Source: JADLEX01 sp964586775
GTDB lineage: Bacteria; Lernaellota; Lernaellaia; JACKCT01
Direction of reading: 5' to 3'
Assembly: GCA_964586775.1 (NCBI GenBank)
Contig: CAZPJD010000018.1
Location: forward strand, 1-24,619
DNA length: 24,619 bases
Positions 8,704 through 16,326 of the stretch are shown piece by piece (the stretch's first letter is position 1; each line of letters begins with the position of its first letter). A program made the translations under genes and the position numbers. Below the pieces are notes generated by a model. That model was not told where the DNA came from. It did not search any database and saw nothing but the letters and a program-made list of their open reading frames with translations.

Positions 8704-10626
8704 ATGAAGTTCTTCTCTCGCGCATTGACCGTGGCCTTGGTTCTGGCGGCGGCGTTCGTGCCTCTCGGATGCGATTGCGGATGCGACGACGACGATGACG
8801 ACGGCGGCAAGGCGAACGCCCCCGACGACGACACCGACGACGACACATCCGACGACGATCTGAACGACGACGACCTGGACGATGATACGAGTGGCGCGCC
8901 GGTGACCACCGCGGACCCCGAGGGCGGCGTTTATGGCGACTCCGTGACCGTGACGCTCACGGCGGTCGACGACACCACGTCGAATCCCACCATCTACTAC
9001 ACCACCGACGGATCGCTGCCCGTGGTCGGCGCACCGGACACGCAGTCCGGGATCAGCCCGGTCGAGCTCGCGCCATTCACCGAAAACACCACGCTCCAAT
9101 TCTTCGCCGTGGACGAGGACGACATCCAGGAGGACGTGAACACCGAGGAATACGAGGTCGATACCGAGGCCCCGGTCACCACCGCGGACGAGCCCGGCGG
9201 CTTCTACAACATCGCGGTGGATGTCGTGCTCACCTCGACGGACGACACCGACGACGCGCCCACGATCTACTACCGTACCGACGGGGGCGATCCCGCGATC
9301 GGCGATCCCGACACCGAGGTCGGAAGCAGCCCCGTGGATTTGGGCACGCAGTCGGCGAGCTTCACGCTCAAGTTCTTCGCCGTCGACGAGTTCGATCACG
9401 CGGAGGAGATGAAGACCGAGGAATACGTGTTCGACCTCGACGCGCCCAACACTGTGGCGGTTCCGCCCGGTGGCGTGTTCGCCGCGCCCATCGATATCAC
9501 TCTCACGTCCACCGACAACGACGACCCGGTGCCGACGATCTACTACCGCACCGACGGCGGCGATCCGGGCGTGGGCGATCCCGACACGATGTGGGGCAAC
9601 AGCCCGGTGACCATCGAGGACGTGGCCACGAACACCACCCTCAAGTTCTTCGCCGTGGACGACTCCGACAATCAGGAGTTTCCGAAGGAGGAGATCTACA
9701 TCTTCGACTTCGACTCGCCGACCTGCGACGCCACGCCGGTTGAGGGTCTTTACAACGGACCGTATCCGCCGCTTTCCGTCGGACCGCTGGAGGTGACCCT
9801 CGACTGCCCCGATAACCTCGCGATCCCCACGACGATCTATTACACCGTCAACGGCACGCCGCCCTTGATCGGCGACCCGGGCACTTATTCGGCCGAGTCG
9901 CCCGTCACGATCGAACTGCCGCGCACGACCGACGTGCGTTTCTTCGCCGTCGATCAGGCGGGGCATCAAACCGCCGAAGAGACGCGCAGCTACGAAATCC
10001 TGTATTGGGACGACTATGAGCCGTGGCTGGCGGGGATGCCTCCCGGATACCCGTGGTACATGTTCACCGATCCGTGGAGCTGCACGATCCCGACCGTCGA
10101 GACCATCACCACCGTGCCGGGCGGCAAGGTCGCGCGTATGGTGGACATCAACTTCGCGTGCCCCGAGGGCGACAGCTACGCGAGCCTGCTGGTGGACGGC
10201 GCGGTCGCGTGGCCCGAACAAATCGGGTTCCAGTTCGACATGCGCCTGCGCGCCGGGCAGGTGGGCGGCTTCGGAAGCTACTACTTCGAGGACCCGAACC
10301 AGCCCTGGCGCACCATCGTGTACTTCCGCGAAGGCAATATCGAGGCCTTCGACATTTCCGAAAACGGCGGAACCGGCGGCTGGGTCACCTGCCAGACCGG
10401 GTTCACGATCAACGAGTGGTACGCCATCGACGTGCGCGTCGACCGGCCCAATCGCTCGTATTCCGTTTACATCGACGGGGCGCTCTCGGCCTGCTCGGAT
10501 CTCGAGACGTTCTTCGACGGCACCGGCGATCCGTCCGACATGACCGGCGCGAAGTTCGTGACCGAGGGCCCGTCGAACGGCACCTTCGAGTCGAACAACT
10601 TCCGCATCTACGACACCACGTTGTAG
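8704..10626 (+). CDS. Asp-rich secreted lipoprotein with four CHB_HEX_C-like repeats and a jelly-roll-like C-terminus (640 aa)
   Basis: The ATG at 8704 has GGAGAGA just upstream. A signal peptide (residues 1-22) ends in VPLG-C23, a plausible though imperfect lipobox, so C23 is probably lipidated. C25 and C27 follow closely. Residues 28-61 form an acidic linker with 21 Asp among 34 residues. Four repeats of about 90 residues follow (66-153, 156-244, 247-335, 339-431), each with TIYY-T-G...P..G.P.T and a closing FFAVD. They resemble the chitobiase/beta-hexosaminidase C-terminal (CHB_HEX_C) domain. Residues about 434-640 look like a concanavalin-type beta-sandwich, with segments IGFQFDMRLRAG, WYAIDVRVDRPNRSYSVYID and a final FESNNFRIYDTTL. 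No catalytic motif is visible. The protein is probably a cell-surface binding or structural lipoprotein. It stands alone as a transcription unit ending at the hairpin at 10647. Confidence 0.85.
   Translation: MKFFSRALTVALVLAAAFVPLGCDCGCDDDDDDGGKANAPDDDTDDDTSDDDLNDDDLDDDTSGAPVTTADPEGGVYGDSVTVTLTAVDDTTSNPTIYYTTDGSLPVVGAPDTQSGISPVELAPFTENTTLQFFAVDEDDIQEDVNTEEYEVDTEAPVTTADEPGGFYNIAVDVVLTSTDDTDDAPTIYYRTDGGDPAIGDPDTEVGSSPVDLGTQSASFTLKFFAVDEFDHAEEMKTEEYVFDLDAPNTVAVPPGGVFAAPIDITLTSTDNDDPVPTIYYRTDGGDPGVGDPDTMWGNSPVTIEDVATNTTLKFFAVDDSDNQEFPKEEIYIFDFDSPTCDATPVEGLYNGPYPPLSVGPLEVTLDCPDNLAIPTTIYYTVNGTPPLIGDPGTYSAESPVTIELPRTTDVRFFAVDQAGHQTAEETRSYEILYWDDYEPWLAGMPPGYPWYMFTDPWSCTIPTVETITTVPGGKVARMVDINFACPEGDSYASLLVDGAVAWPEQIGFQFDMRLRAGQVGGFGSYYFEDPNQPWRTIVYFREGNIEAFDISENGGTGGWVTCQTGFTINEWYAIDVRVDRPNRSYSVYIDGALSACSDLETFFDGTGDPSDMTGAKFVTEGPSNGTFESNNFRIYDTTL
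8785..8886 (+). repeat. GAC-rich low-complexity tract encoding the Asp linker
   Basis: Runs of GAC/GAT codons, in groups of three separated by Thr, Ser, Leu or Asn codons, encode residues 28-61 of the lipoprotein. Such triplet tracts are prone to slippage, so linker length may vary between strains. Confidence 0.8.
8899..9996 (+). repeat. Four tandem about 90-residue domain repeats within the lipoprotein gene
   Basis: The repeats start at about residues 66, 156, 247 and 339. Copies 2 and 3 are the closest: both encode PTIYYRTDGGDP followed by GDPDT and LKFFAVD, and share near-identical DNA around 9261-9305 and 9537-9581. Copies 1 and 4 are more diverged (IYYTTDGSLP, IYYTVNGTPP). This fits internal duplication with copies 2 and 3 the most recent. 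Confidence 0.75.
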
Positions 10627-10646
10627 AATCCGTTAACGCCAACCAA

Positions 10647-10678
10647 ATCGGGGGACCGGCGCGCGTCGGTCCCCCGAT
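10647..10678 (+). terminator. Strong hairpin, likely terminator of the lipoprotein gene
   Basis: A perfect 12-bp stem, ATCGGGGGACCG with CGGTCCCCCGAT, encloses an 8-nt GC loop and starts 20 nt after the lipoprotein stop codon. Only a short GTTT follows, so it departs from the classic T-run. Placement and stem strength still support transcription termination or mRNA 3'-end protection. Confidence 0.7.
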
Positions 10679-10713
10679 CGTTTCACCGGCGCCACGTAAC
10701 GGCGGGGGAGTCC

Positions 10714-11499
10714 ATGCGCGTCTCGGAGCTTTACCTTTACCCGATCAAATCCTGCCGGGGCATCCGATTGGAGAGTCTTCCCTTCGGTCCGCTGGGTCCG
10801 CTGCTCGACCGCGCGTGGATGGTGACGACGTCCGGCGGTGAGATGATCGCCCAGGCGAAGCACCCGCGCCTGTGCCTCGTCGATACGCGGTTGGACGACG
10901 ACGGCGCGTTGACGATCGGCGCCGCAGGCGCCGGCGAGGTGCGCGTTTCGCCCGGGATCGAGGGAAAACCGCGGCTGAAGGCGCGCATCCGCGTGGAAAA
11001 TGTGGATGCCGTCGACGAGGGCGACGCGGCCGCCGAATGGTTCACCGCGCATCTGGGCACACCCGCGCGGCTCGTGCGCATCGACACCACCGGCGCGCGA
11101 TTCGCGGCGCGACTCACCGGCGCGCCGCTCGCTTTCGCGGATTTGGCGTCGGTGCTCGTCGTCTCGCGAGCCTCGCTCGACGATCTGAACGCACGGCTCG
11201 AAACGCCGCTGCCGATGGACCGCTTCCGGCCCAACATCGTGGTCGAAGACTGCGCCGCCTATGCCGAGGACGAGCTGAAAAAAATCCGCATCGGCGACGT
11301 GAAACTCAAGGGGATGATGCGTTGCGCGCGGTGCGTGGTCACGACGAACGATCAGGCCACCGCGGAGCGCGCCAAGGAACCCCTGCGCACGCTCGCGACC
11401 TATCGCAAACCTGTCTTGCGCGGCGGACCGGTCTTCGGGATGTACTTCGCGTACGTGTCCGGCACCGTGGTGCGCGTCGGCGACGAGGTCGGAATTTGA
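10714..11499 (+). CDS. MOSC domain protein, mARC/YcbX type (261 aa)
   Basis: Proteins of this family carry a molybdenum cofactor and reduce N-hydroxylated compounds. The ATG at 10714 has a GGGGGAG element ending 3 nt upstream. A MOSC N-terminal beta-barrel covers about 1-95, with the typical opening YPIKSCRG (9-16) and DRAWMV (32-37). The MOSC core covers about 105-261, with DRFRPNIVV (169-177) and the Mo-ligand region C204-A-R-C207-V-V-T-T. By comparison with mARC and YcbX, C207 is the expected metal ligand. Unlike E. coli YcbX, no C-terminal 2Fe-2S ferredoxin domain is present, so an external electron donor would be needed. It lies between two terminator-like hairpins and has no functionally related neighbours. 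Confidence 0.88.
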   Translation: MRVSELYLYPIKSCRGIRLESLPFGPLGPLLDRAWMVTTSGGEMIAQAKHPRLCLVDTRLDDDGALTIGAAGAGEVRVSPGIEGKPRLKARIRVENVDAVDEGDAAAEWFTAHLGTPARLVRIDTTGARFAARLTGAPLAFADLASVLVVSRASLDDLNARLETPLPMDRFRPNIVVEDCAAYAEDELKKIRIGDVKLKGMMRCARCVVTTNDQATAERAKEPLRTLATYRKPVLRGGPVFGMYFAYVSGTVVRVGDEVGI

Positions 11500-11538
11500 G
11501 CCAAGCGCGCGCCGGCATCCTCCGCGGCGTCTTGTCGA

Positions 11539-11556
11539 ACATCCGCATTCGGGTGT
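11539..11556 (+). terminator. Small hairpin between MOSC gene and kinase gene
   Basis: ACATCCG-CATT-CGGGTGT forms a 7-bp stem (one G-U pair) with a 4-nt loop about 40 nt after the MOSC stop codon. No T-run follows. It may be a weak terminator. Confidence 0.25.
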
Positions 11557-11601
11557 AACCCTGCGTTTCCTCTCCGCGCGTGGGTACGCGGGGGCAAACG
11601 C

Positions 11602-14600
11602 ATGGGCAATCGCATCGTCGGTGGAAAATACGAGCTGCTTCGGCGGTTGGGCCGGGGCGGCATGGCCGAGGTGTATCTCGGGCGCATGGCCGGCGCGGCG
11701 CGATTCCAAAAAACCTTCGCCGTCAAGCTCGTCCTGCCGCACCTCATCGAGAGCCCGAACGACGTGGCGCTCTTCGTGGACGAGGCGAAGCTCGTCGCCC
11801 AGCTCACGCACTCCAACATCGTGCAGGTCTTCGACTTCGGCGTGGACGGAGAGGACATCTTTCTCGTCATGGAGTACGTCGAGGGCTGCACGCTACGCAC
11901 GCTGCTCACGGCGTGCGTCAACCGCGACCGTACCGCACCGCTCGACATCGCCCTGTTCGTGATGGCACAGATCTGTCGCGGCCTCGACTATGCGCACCGC
12001 AAGCGCGATGACGAGGGCCGGCCGCTCGCGCTCATTCACCGCGACCTCGACCCGAACAACGTGCTGATCTCCGACGAGGGCGAGGTGAAGATCAGCGACT
12101 TCGGCATCGCGCGCTCGGCGATGCAGGCGCACCACAGCGACTCGGGGGCGCTTCGCGGCAAGGTGTTCTACATGCCGCCCGAGGCGATCGCGGCCAGGCC
12201 CGTGGACCAGCGTGCCGATCAGTTCATCTTGGGCGCGGTGTTTTACGAGGTGCTCACGGGAAAGAAGGCGTTCGCCGCCGAGCCGGTTCCTTGGGGCGTC
12301 TTCGAAAAGATCCGCCGGGGCGAGTACGCGCCCGTTCGCGAGGCCAATCCGTCGGTGCCCGCCGATGTCGAGGCGGTGGTGAACCGCCTACTCGCCGCGC
12401 AGCCCGAAAAGCGCTTCGCGCATTCCGCGGACATGCTCGCGCAGATCGAGACGCTTCGCCGCGTTCACGGCGGTGGCGCGGACGCGACCGTGCTGGCCGA
12501 CTTCGTCCGTCGCATCGTGCGAGACGGAGGAACCTGGACCGGTACGCCGACGCCGGGTCCGGTCCCGGTCCCGGCCGCGGCCGCGGGTCGATCGGCGACG
12601 TGGTCGACCGACTTCGGGACCTGGGCGGGCGAGGCCCGCGTTGAATCCACGCCCGTCGGCAAGATCGCCGCCGACATCGCCGCGCTCGATACCGTTTCGT
12701 CGGGAATCTCCACGGACTCGCGCTTGCCGATCGTCGCACCCGGCGCGGCCGGTCCCGACGACGCCATCCGGCTCGACCCCATGGACCTCGCGCGACTTTC
12801 CGATCTGCTGGTGGAGCGACCCGCCGATGAGTCCGGCACCGCCGACGGCGAGGTTCGCGACGGCGTGATCGCGGCGATCTGCTATCGGATCGGAGATTCC
12901 GGCGCCGCGGAGGCGCGGTCCGACGACCTTCACACGCATGTTCGCCGCGTGATCGAACGCGTGCTGCACGGTCGCGGCGCGGCGACGACGCCCTGGTCGG
13001 AATCGCGCCTCATCGCCGTGTGGGGGCTCGCCTCGAACATGGAGGACGCCGCCGCGCGCGCCGTGGCCTGCGCCCTCGAGCTGATCGAGGTGGCGCGTCA
13101 TCTGTCGGGAATTTCGAAATCGCCGGGCGCGCTGGAGCTGCGCGTGGGAATCGGCGCCGGGCAGGCCGTGTGCGAATGGCGTTCGGACCGGCAGATCGTC
13201 GTCGAGGGGGAGCCGATCGAGGCGACGCGCTCGATGTGCGCGCAGGCCGACTCGAACGAGATCGTCGTATCCGCGCGTGTTCGCGACGCGTGCCGCGACC
13301 GCTTCCGCTGGTCGCAACCCGCCGCGAGGGACGCGGGGGACTTCTACGTCCCCGCGGGGCATGCCCCGTGGGCGCTGGCGTCGGTGACCGGGGCGAAGGG
13401 CTCGACCGGCGCGCCGCTGGTGGGGCGCGACGACGAGCTCGCCGTGCTTCGCGCGGCGTGGGACCGTTCGCGCGCGCGCACGGACCGCAACCGCCGCGGC
13501 GGTGCCGTGCATCACATCGTGGAGGTCATCGGCGAGGCGGGCGCGGGCAAGACGCGCCTGACCGACGAATTCATCGCGGGCCTTTCCGGCGATTCGCCGC
13601 TCGTTCTGCGAGCCTTCGCGCATGCCCACGACCCGCGACCCTTCGCGGCCTGGACAACGCTGCTGTCGGGTTTTCTCGGCGTGCCGGAAGACGACGACGG
13701 GGCCTGGCGGGACGCGCTGCAGGACCTCGCACGCGAGGTGGCCGACACGCGTTCGCGGACGGCCTATGAGGAATCGGTGCCGATTCTCGCGTCGCTCGCC
13801 GCCGCGACCCGTCTCTACACGACGCTCACCTGGCCGGGCGAAGAAGCCGACGAGACCGAGTGGTTCATCGCGCTGCGCAACTTCGTACGCGCCCTCGCGT
13901 GGTCGCCGCGTCCCGTGATGATCGTGTTCGAAGACATGCAATGGCTCGACCCCGCGTCGCGCCGGGCGCTTGAGTTTGTCCTGCAAAACTGCGACGTGAG
14001 GCAGGGGCTTTTCGTCGTCGGGCTCGAACGCGGAGCGGACGATGCGGCGGGGCACGGGCCGCGCCCGCACGCGCACTACGCCACGCGCGAACGCATCGCG
14101 CTGGGACCGCTCGCCGAGGACGCGGCGATGGAGCTGCTGCGCGCGCTGCTGCCGGGGCTCGAAATCCGCGCCGACACGCCGCCCGAAGCGCGGCGAGCGG
14201 AAGCGGGCGCGGCGCCCGACGAGACGCGGGGCTATCTGTCACGATACGACCTGACCTGGCGGCGCGTGCGCGCGGGAATCCTGGAACGCGCCGGTGGCAA
14301 CCCCTATCTGTTGCTGGAGTTGATCCGGGCGATTCGCGAAAACGGCGATCTCGTATGCGAGGAAGGCCGGTGGCGCTTCACGAGCGCTCATGTCGGCCTC
14401 GCCCTTCCCGCGACGGCCATCGACCTCGCGCTCGCGCGCGTCGATCGTCTCGGCCCCGAACCCAAGCGCGCGCTCCACATCGCGGCCGTGCTCGGCGTCT
14501 CGTTCGTCGCCGACGCGTTCACGAACGTCGCGTCAAAGATCGGGCACGTGGGCGACGCGCAGGCGATTCTCGGCGATCTCGAAGCCCGCGGCCTGTTGGT

Positions 14601-16296
14601 GCGCGAAGATCCCGGTCGCTACGATCGATACCGTTTCCGCGAGGTGATCGTGCGCGAGACGGTCTATCAGGCCGTCCTGCCGCCGGTGCGCGTGCGCGTT
14701 CACCGCATCGCCGCCGAATATCTGGAATCCCGGCCCGAGCGCCGCGACATCTTCGTCGAGAGCGTCGTCGCCTCGCACTGGGCCGCCTGCGGCCGGCTGG
14801 AGCGTGCGATCTCCTGGGGATGCGAGGCGCTGCGAACGTTGCGCCGCCACGGCCAGCACGAGGAGTGCGTGAGCTGGACGGAACGCGTGCTCGATTGGGT
14901 CGGCGAATGTCCCCCATCGGCCAAGATCGAGGCGCGGCAGCTCGAGGTGCTGGAGGCGCGGGAGGCGAGCCTCGGCCTGCTCGGACGCACCGTGCAGCGC
15001 GAACAGACGCTCGAACAGATTCTCGCGTTGCTCGGAGACCGTCCCGCGCACCGCGTCAAGCGCGGCATTGCGTTCGAGCGCCTCGCCGTGGTGCGTCGCA
15101 TTCAGGGTCGGTTTCCGGAGGCGCTCGCGTTTCTCGGGGACGCGCTGGAGATTTTGCGCGACAGCGGGCAGCGGCGTCACGAAGGCAAAGCCGAAAACGG
15201 ACTCGGCGCGGTGTGCGGCGAGCTCGGACGCCGGGACGAGGAGATGGAGCACTACCTCGCGGCGCAGGCGTTGTTCGAGGAGATCGACGAAAAACGCGAG
15301 CTCGGTCGCGTGCACAACAACATCGCGATGCACCACCTCGAATCCGGACGTGTGCGCGAGGCCATCGCCGGTTTCGAAACGGCGATCCGGCTATTTCGTC
15401 AGATCCACTACCGCCGCGAGGAGGCGTTCGCGGTCAAGAATCTCGGTCTGGCGTATCGCCAGTTCGGCGACATCGATCGGGCGGAAGGGTATTTCCGCCG
15501 CGCGTTGGCGCTGGCGCGCGAAGTCGGCGACCTGCACGGCGAGGGCCGCGCGCACAACAATATCGGGATGGTCGAATACGACCGCGGTCGTCTCGACGAG
15601 GCGCGCGACGCCTTCGGTCCCGCGCTGGAGATTCACGAGGAGGTCGAGGACATCGTCGGCGGCGCGATCGTGCGGATCAACCTGAGCCTGTGCGACCAGT
15701 ACGCGGGCCGCGTCGAAGGCGCGCTGGCGCACATCGACGCCGCCATCGCGCGGTTCGACGAAACCGGTTCAAAAAAACTCGCGGCGGTCGCCCGCTCCTA
15801 CCGGGGTCAGCAGTTGTTCGAGGCGGGGCGTGCCGAGGACGCGCGAGCCGAGCTGTGCGCGGCGGCGACGGTTCTTGCCGAGTCCGGCGACCGGGAGCAT
15901 CTCGCGTTCACGCACTGCCGTCTCGCCGCGTTGGATGCGGCGCTTCGAGCGATCGACGGCGCGGGGGAATCGCTCGCGACGGTCGAGTCGCTGCTGGCCG
16001 AGGGCGACTTGCCGCTCGTCCGACTGGTGTATCATGCGGTCGTCGGTCGTGCGGCGCTGGCGTCGGGCGGCGAGGACGATGCCGAGGCGATTGCGGCCGC
16101 CGTGCGCGAATACCGCCGTGTGCTGGACCTGCTCGAAAAGCAGCGGATCGGACCGCGCAACGAATATTCCGCGGAGTTCACGCGGCTGCGCATCGATCTT
16201 GCGGCGCGCGGGGTGGCCGACGCTCGGCTGCCGCTGCCCGCACACTGGGGCACCTCGCCTAGGGTGAGCGCGCCACCCGCCGGGACCGAAACGTGA
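11602..16296 (+). CDS. Multidomain Ser/Thr protein kinase - degenerate cyclase-like - AAA ATPase - TPR signalling protein (1564 aa)
   Basis: The N-terminal kinase domain (about 10-290) has all catalytic elements: glycine loop LGRGGMAEVYLG, K42 in FAVKLV, E61 in helix C, H146-R-D148 in the catalytic loop and D166-F-G168, with PPE in place of APE. A low-complexity linker follows (about 300-415). Residues about 420-590 resemble a class III nucleotide cyclase fold (LELRVGIGAGQAVCEW ... EPIEATRSMCAQADSNEIVVS), but the metal-binding aspartates and the GDG turn are not visible, so it is probably inactive. The AAA_16-like ATPase starts at GAPLVGRDDEL (603) with Walker A GEAGAGKT (644-651) and Walker B VMIVFEDMQWLD (772-783), followed by winged-helix-like sequence to about 1050. 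TPRs cover about 1155-1460 (RAHNNIGMVEYDRGRLDEA). No TM segment is seen. The ATG at 11602 has only a weak SD (GGGGG). The gene is followed after 30 nt by a GAF/PAS sensor. Confidence 0.92.
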   Translation: MGNRIVGGKYELLRRLGRGGMAEVYLGRMAGAARFQKTFAVKLVLPHLIESPNDVALFVDEAKLVAQLTHSNIVQVFDFGVDGEDIFLVMEYVEGCTLRTLLTACVNRDRTAPLDIALFVMAQICRGLDYAHRKRDDEGRPLALIHRDLDPNNVLISDEGEVKISDFGIARSAMQAHHSDSGALRGKVFYMPPEAIAARPVDQRADQFILGAVFYEVLTGKKAFAAEPVPWGVFEKIRRGEYAPVREANPSVPADVEAVVNRLLAAQPEKRFAHSADMLAQIETLRRVHGGGADATVLADFVRRIVRDGGTWTGTPTPGPVPVPAAAAGRSATWSTDFGTWAGEARVESTPVGKIAADIAALDTVSSGISTDSRLPIVAPGAAGPDDAIRLDPMDLARLSDLLVERPADESGTADGEVRDGVIAAICYRIGDSGAAEARSDDLHTHVRRVIERVLHGRGAATTPWSESRLIAVWGLASNMEDAAARAVACALELIEVARHLSGISKSPGALELRVGIGAGQAVCEWRSDRQIVVEGEPIEATRSMCAQADSNEIVVSARVRDACRDRFRWSQPAARDAGDFYVPAGHAPWALASVTGAKGSTGAPLVGRDDELAVLRAAWDRSRARTDRNRRGGAVHHIVEVIGEAGAGKTRLTDEFIAGLSGDSPLVLRAFAHAHDPRPFAAWTTLLSGFLGVPEDDDGAWRDALQDLAREVADTRSRTAYEESVPILASLAAATRLYTTLTWPGEEADETEWFIALRNFVRALAWSPRPVMIVFEDMQWLDPASRRALEFVLQNCDVRQGLFVVGLERGADDAAGHGPRPHAHYATRERIALGPLAEDAAMELLRALLPGLEIRADTPPEARRAEAGAAPDETRGYLSRYDLTWRRVRAGILERAGGNPYLLLELIRAIRENGDLVCEEGRWRFTSAHVGLALPATAIDLALARVDRLGPEPKRALHIAAVLGVSFVADAFTNVASKIGHVGDAQAILGDLEARGLLVREDPGRYDRYRFREVIVRETVYQAVLPPVRVRVHRIAAEYLESRPERRDIFVESVVASHWAACGRLERAISWGCEALRTLRRHGQHEECVSWTERVLDWVGECPPSAKIEARQLEVLEAREASLGLLGRTVQREQTLEQILALLGDRPAHRVKRGIAFERLAVVRRIQGRFPEALAFLGDALEILRDSGQRRHEGKAENGLGAVCGELGRRDEEMEHYLAAQALFEEIDEKRELGRVHNNIAMHHLESGRVREAIAGFETAIRLFRQIHYRREEAFAVKNLGLAYRQFGDIDRAEGYFRRALALAREVGDLHGEGRAHNNIGMVEYDRGRLDEARDAFGPALEIHEEVEDIVGGAIVRINLSLCDQYAGRVEGALAHIDAAIARFDETGSKKLAAVARSYRGQQLFEAGRAEDARAELCAAATVLAESGDREHLAFTHCRLAALDAALRAIDGAGESLATVESLLAEGDLPLVRLVYHAVVGRAALASGGEDDAEAIAAAVREYRRVLDLLEKQRIGPRNEYSAEFTRLRIDLAARGVADARLPLPAHWGTSPRVSAPPAGTET

Positions 16297-16326
16297 CTTG
16301 GAAATGTGGATGCCGGAGATGATGCC

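Noticed and set aside
8323..10221. Minus-strand open frame of 632 codons opposite the lipoprotein gene
   Set aside because: It mirrors the GAC-rich and repeat codons (Val/Arg/Gly-rich), has no recognisable domain, and conflicts with a gene having a signal peptide and repeated domains.
16306..16326. GTG at 16306 as start of the GAF/PAS protein
   Set aside because: It has no ribosome-binding site and adds only seven residues. The ATG at 16327 has GGAG at suitable spacing.
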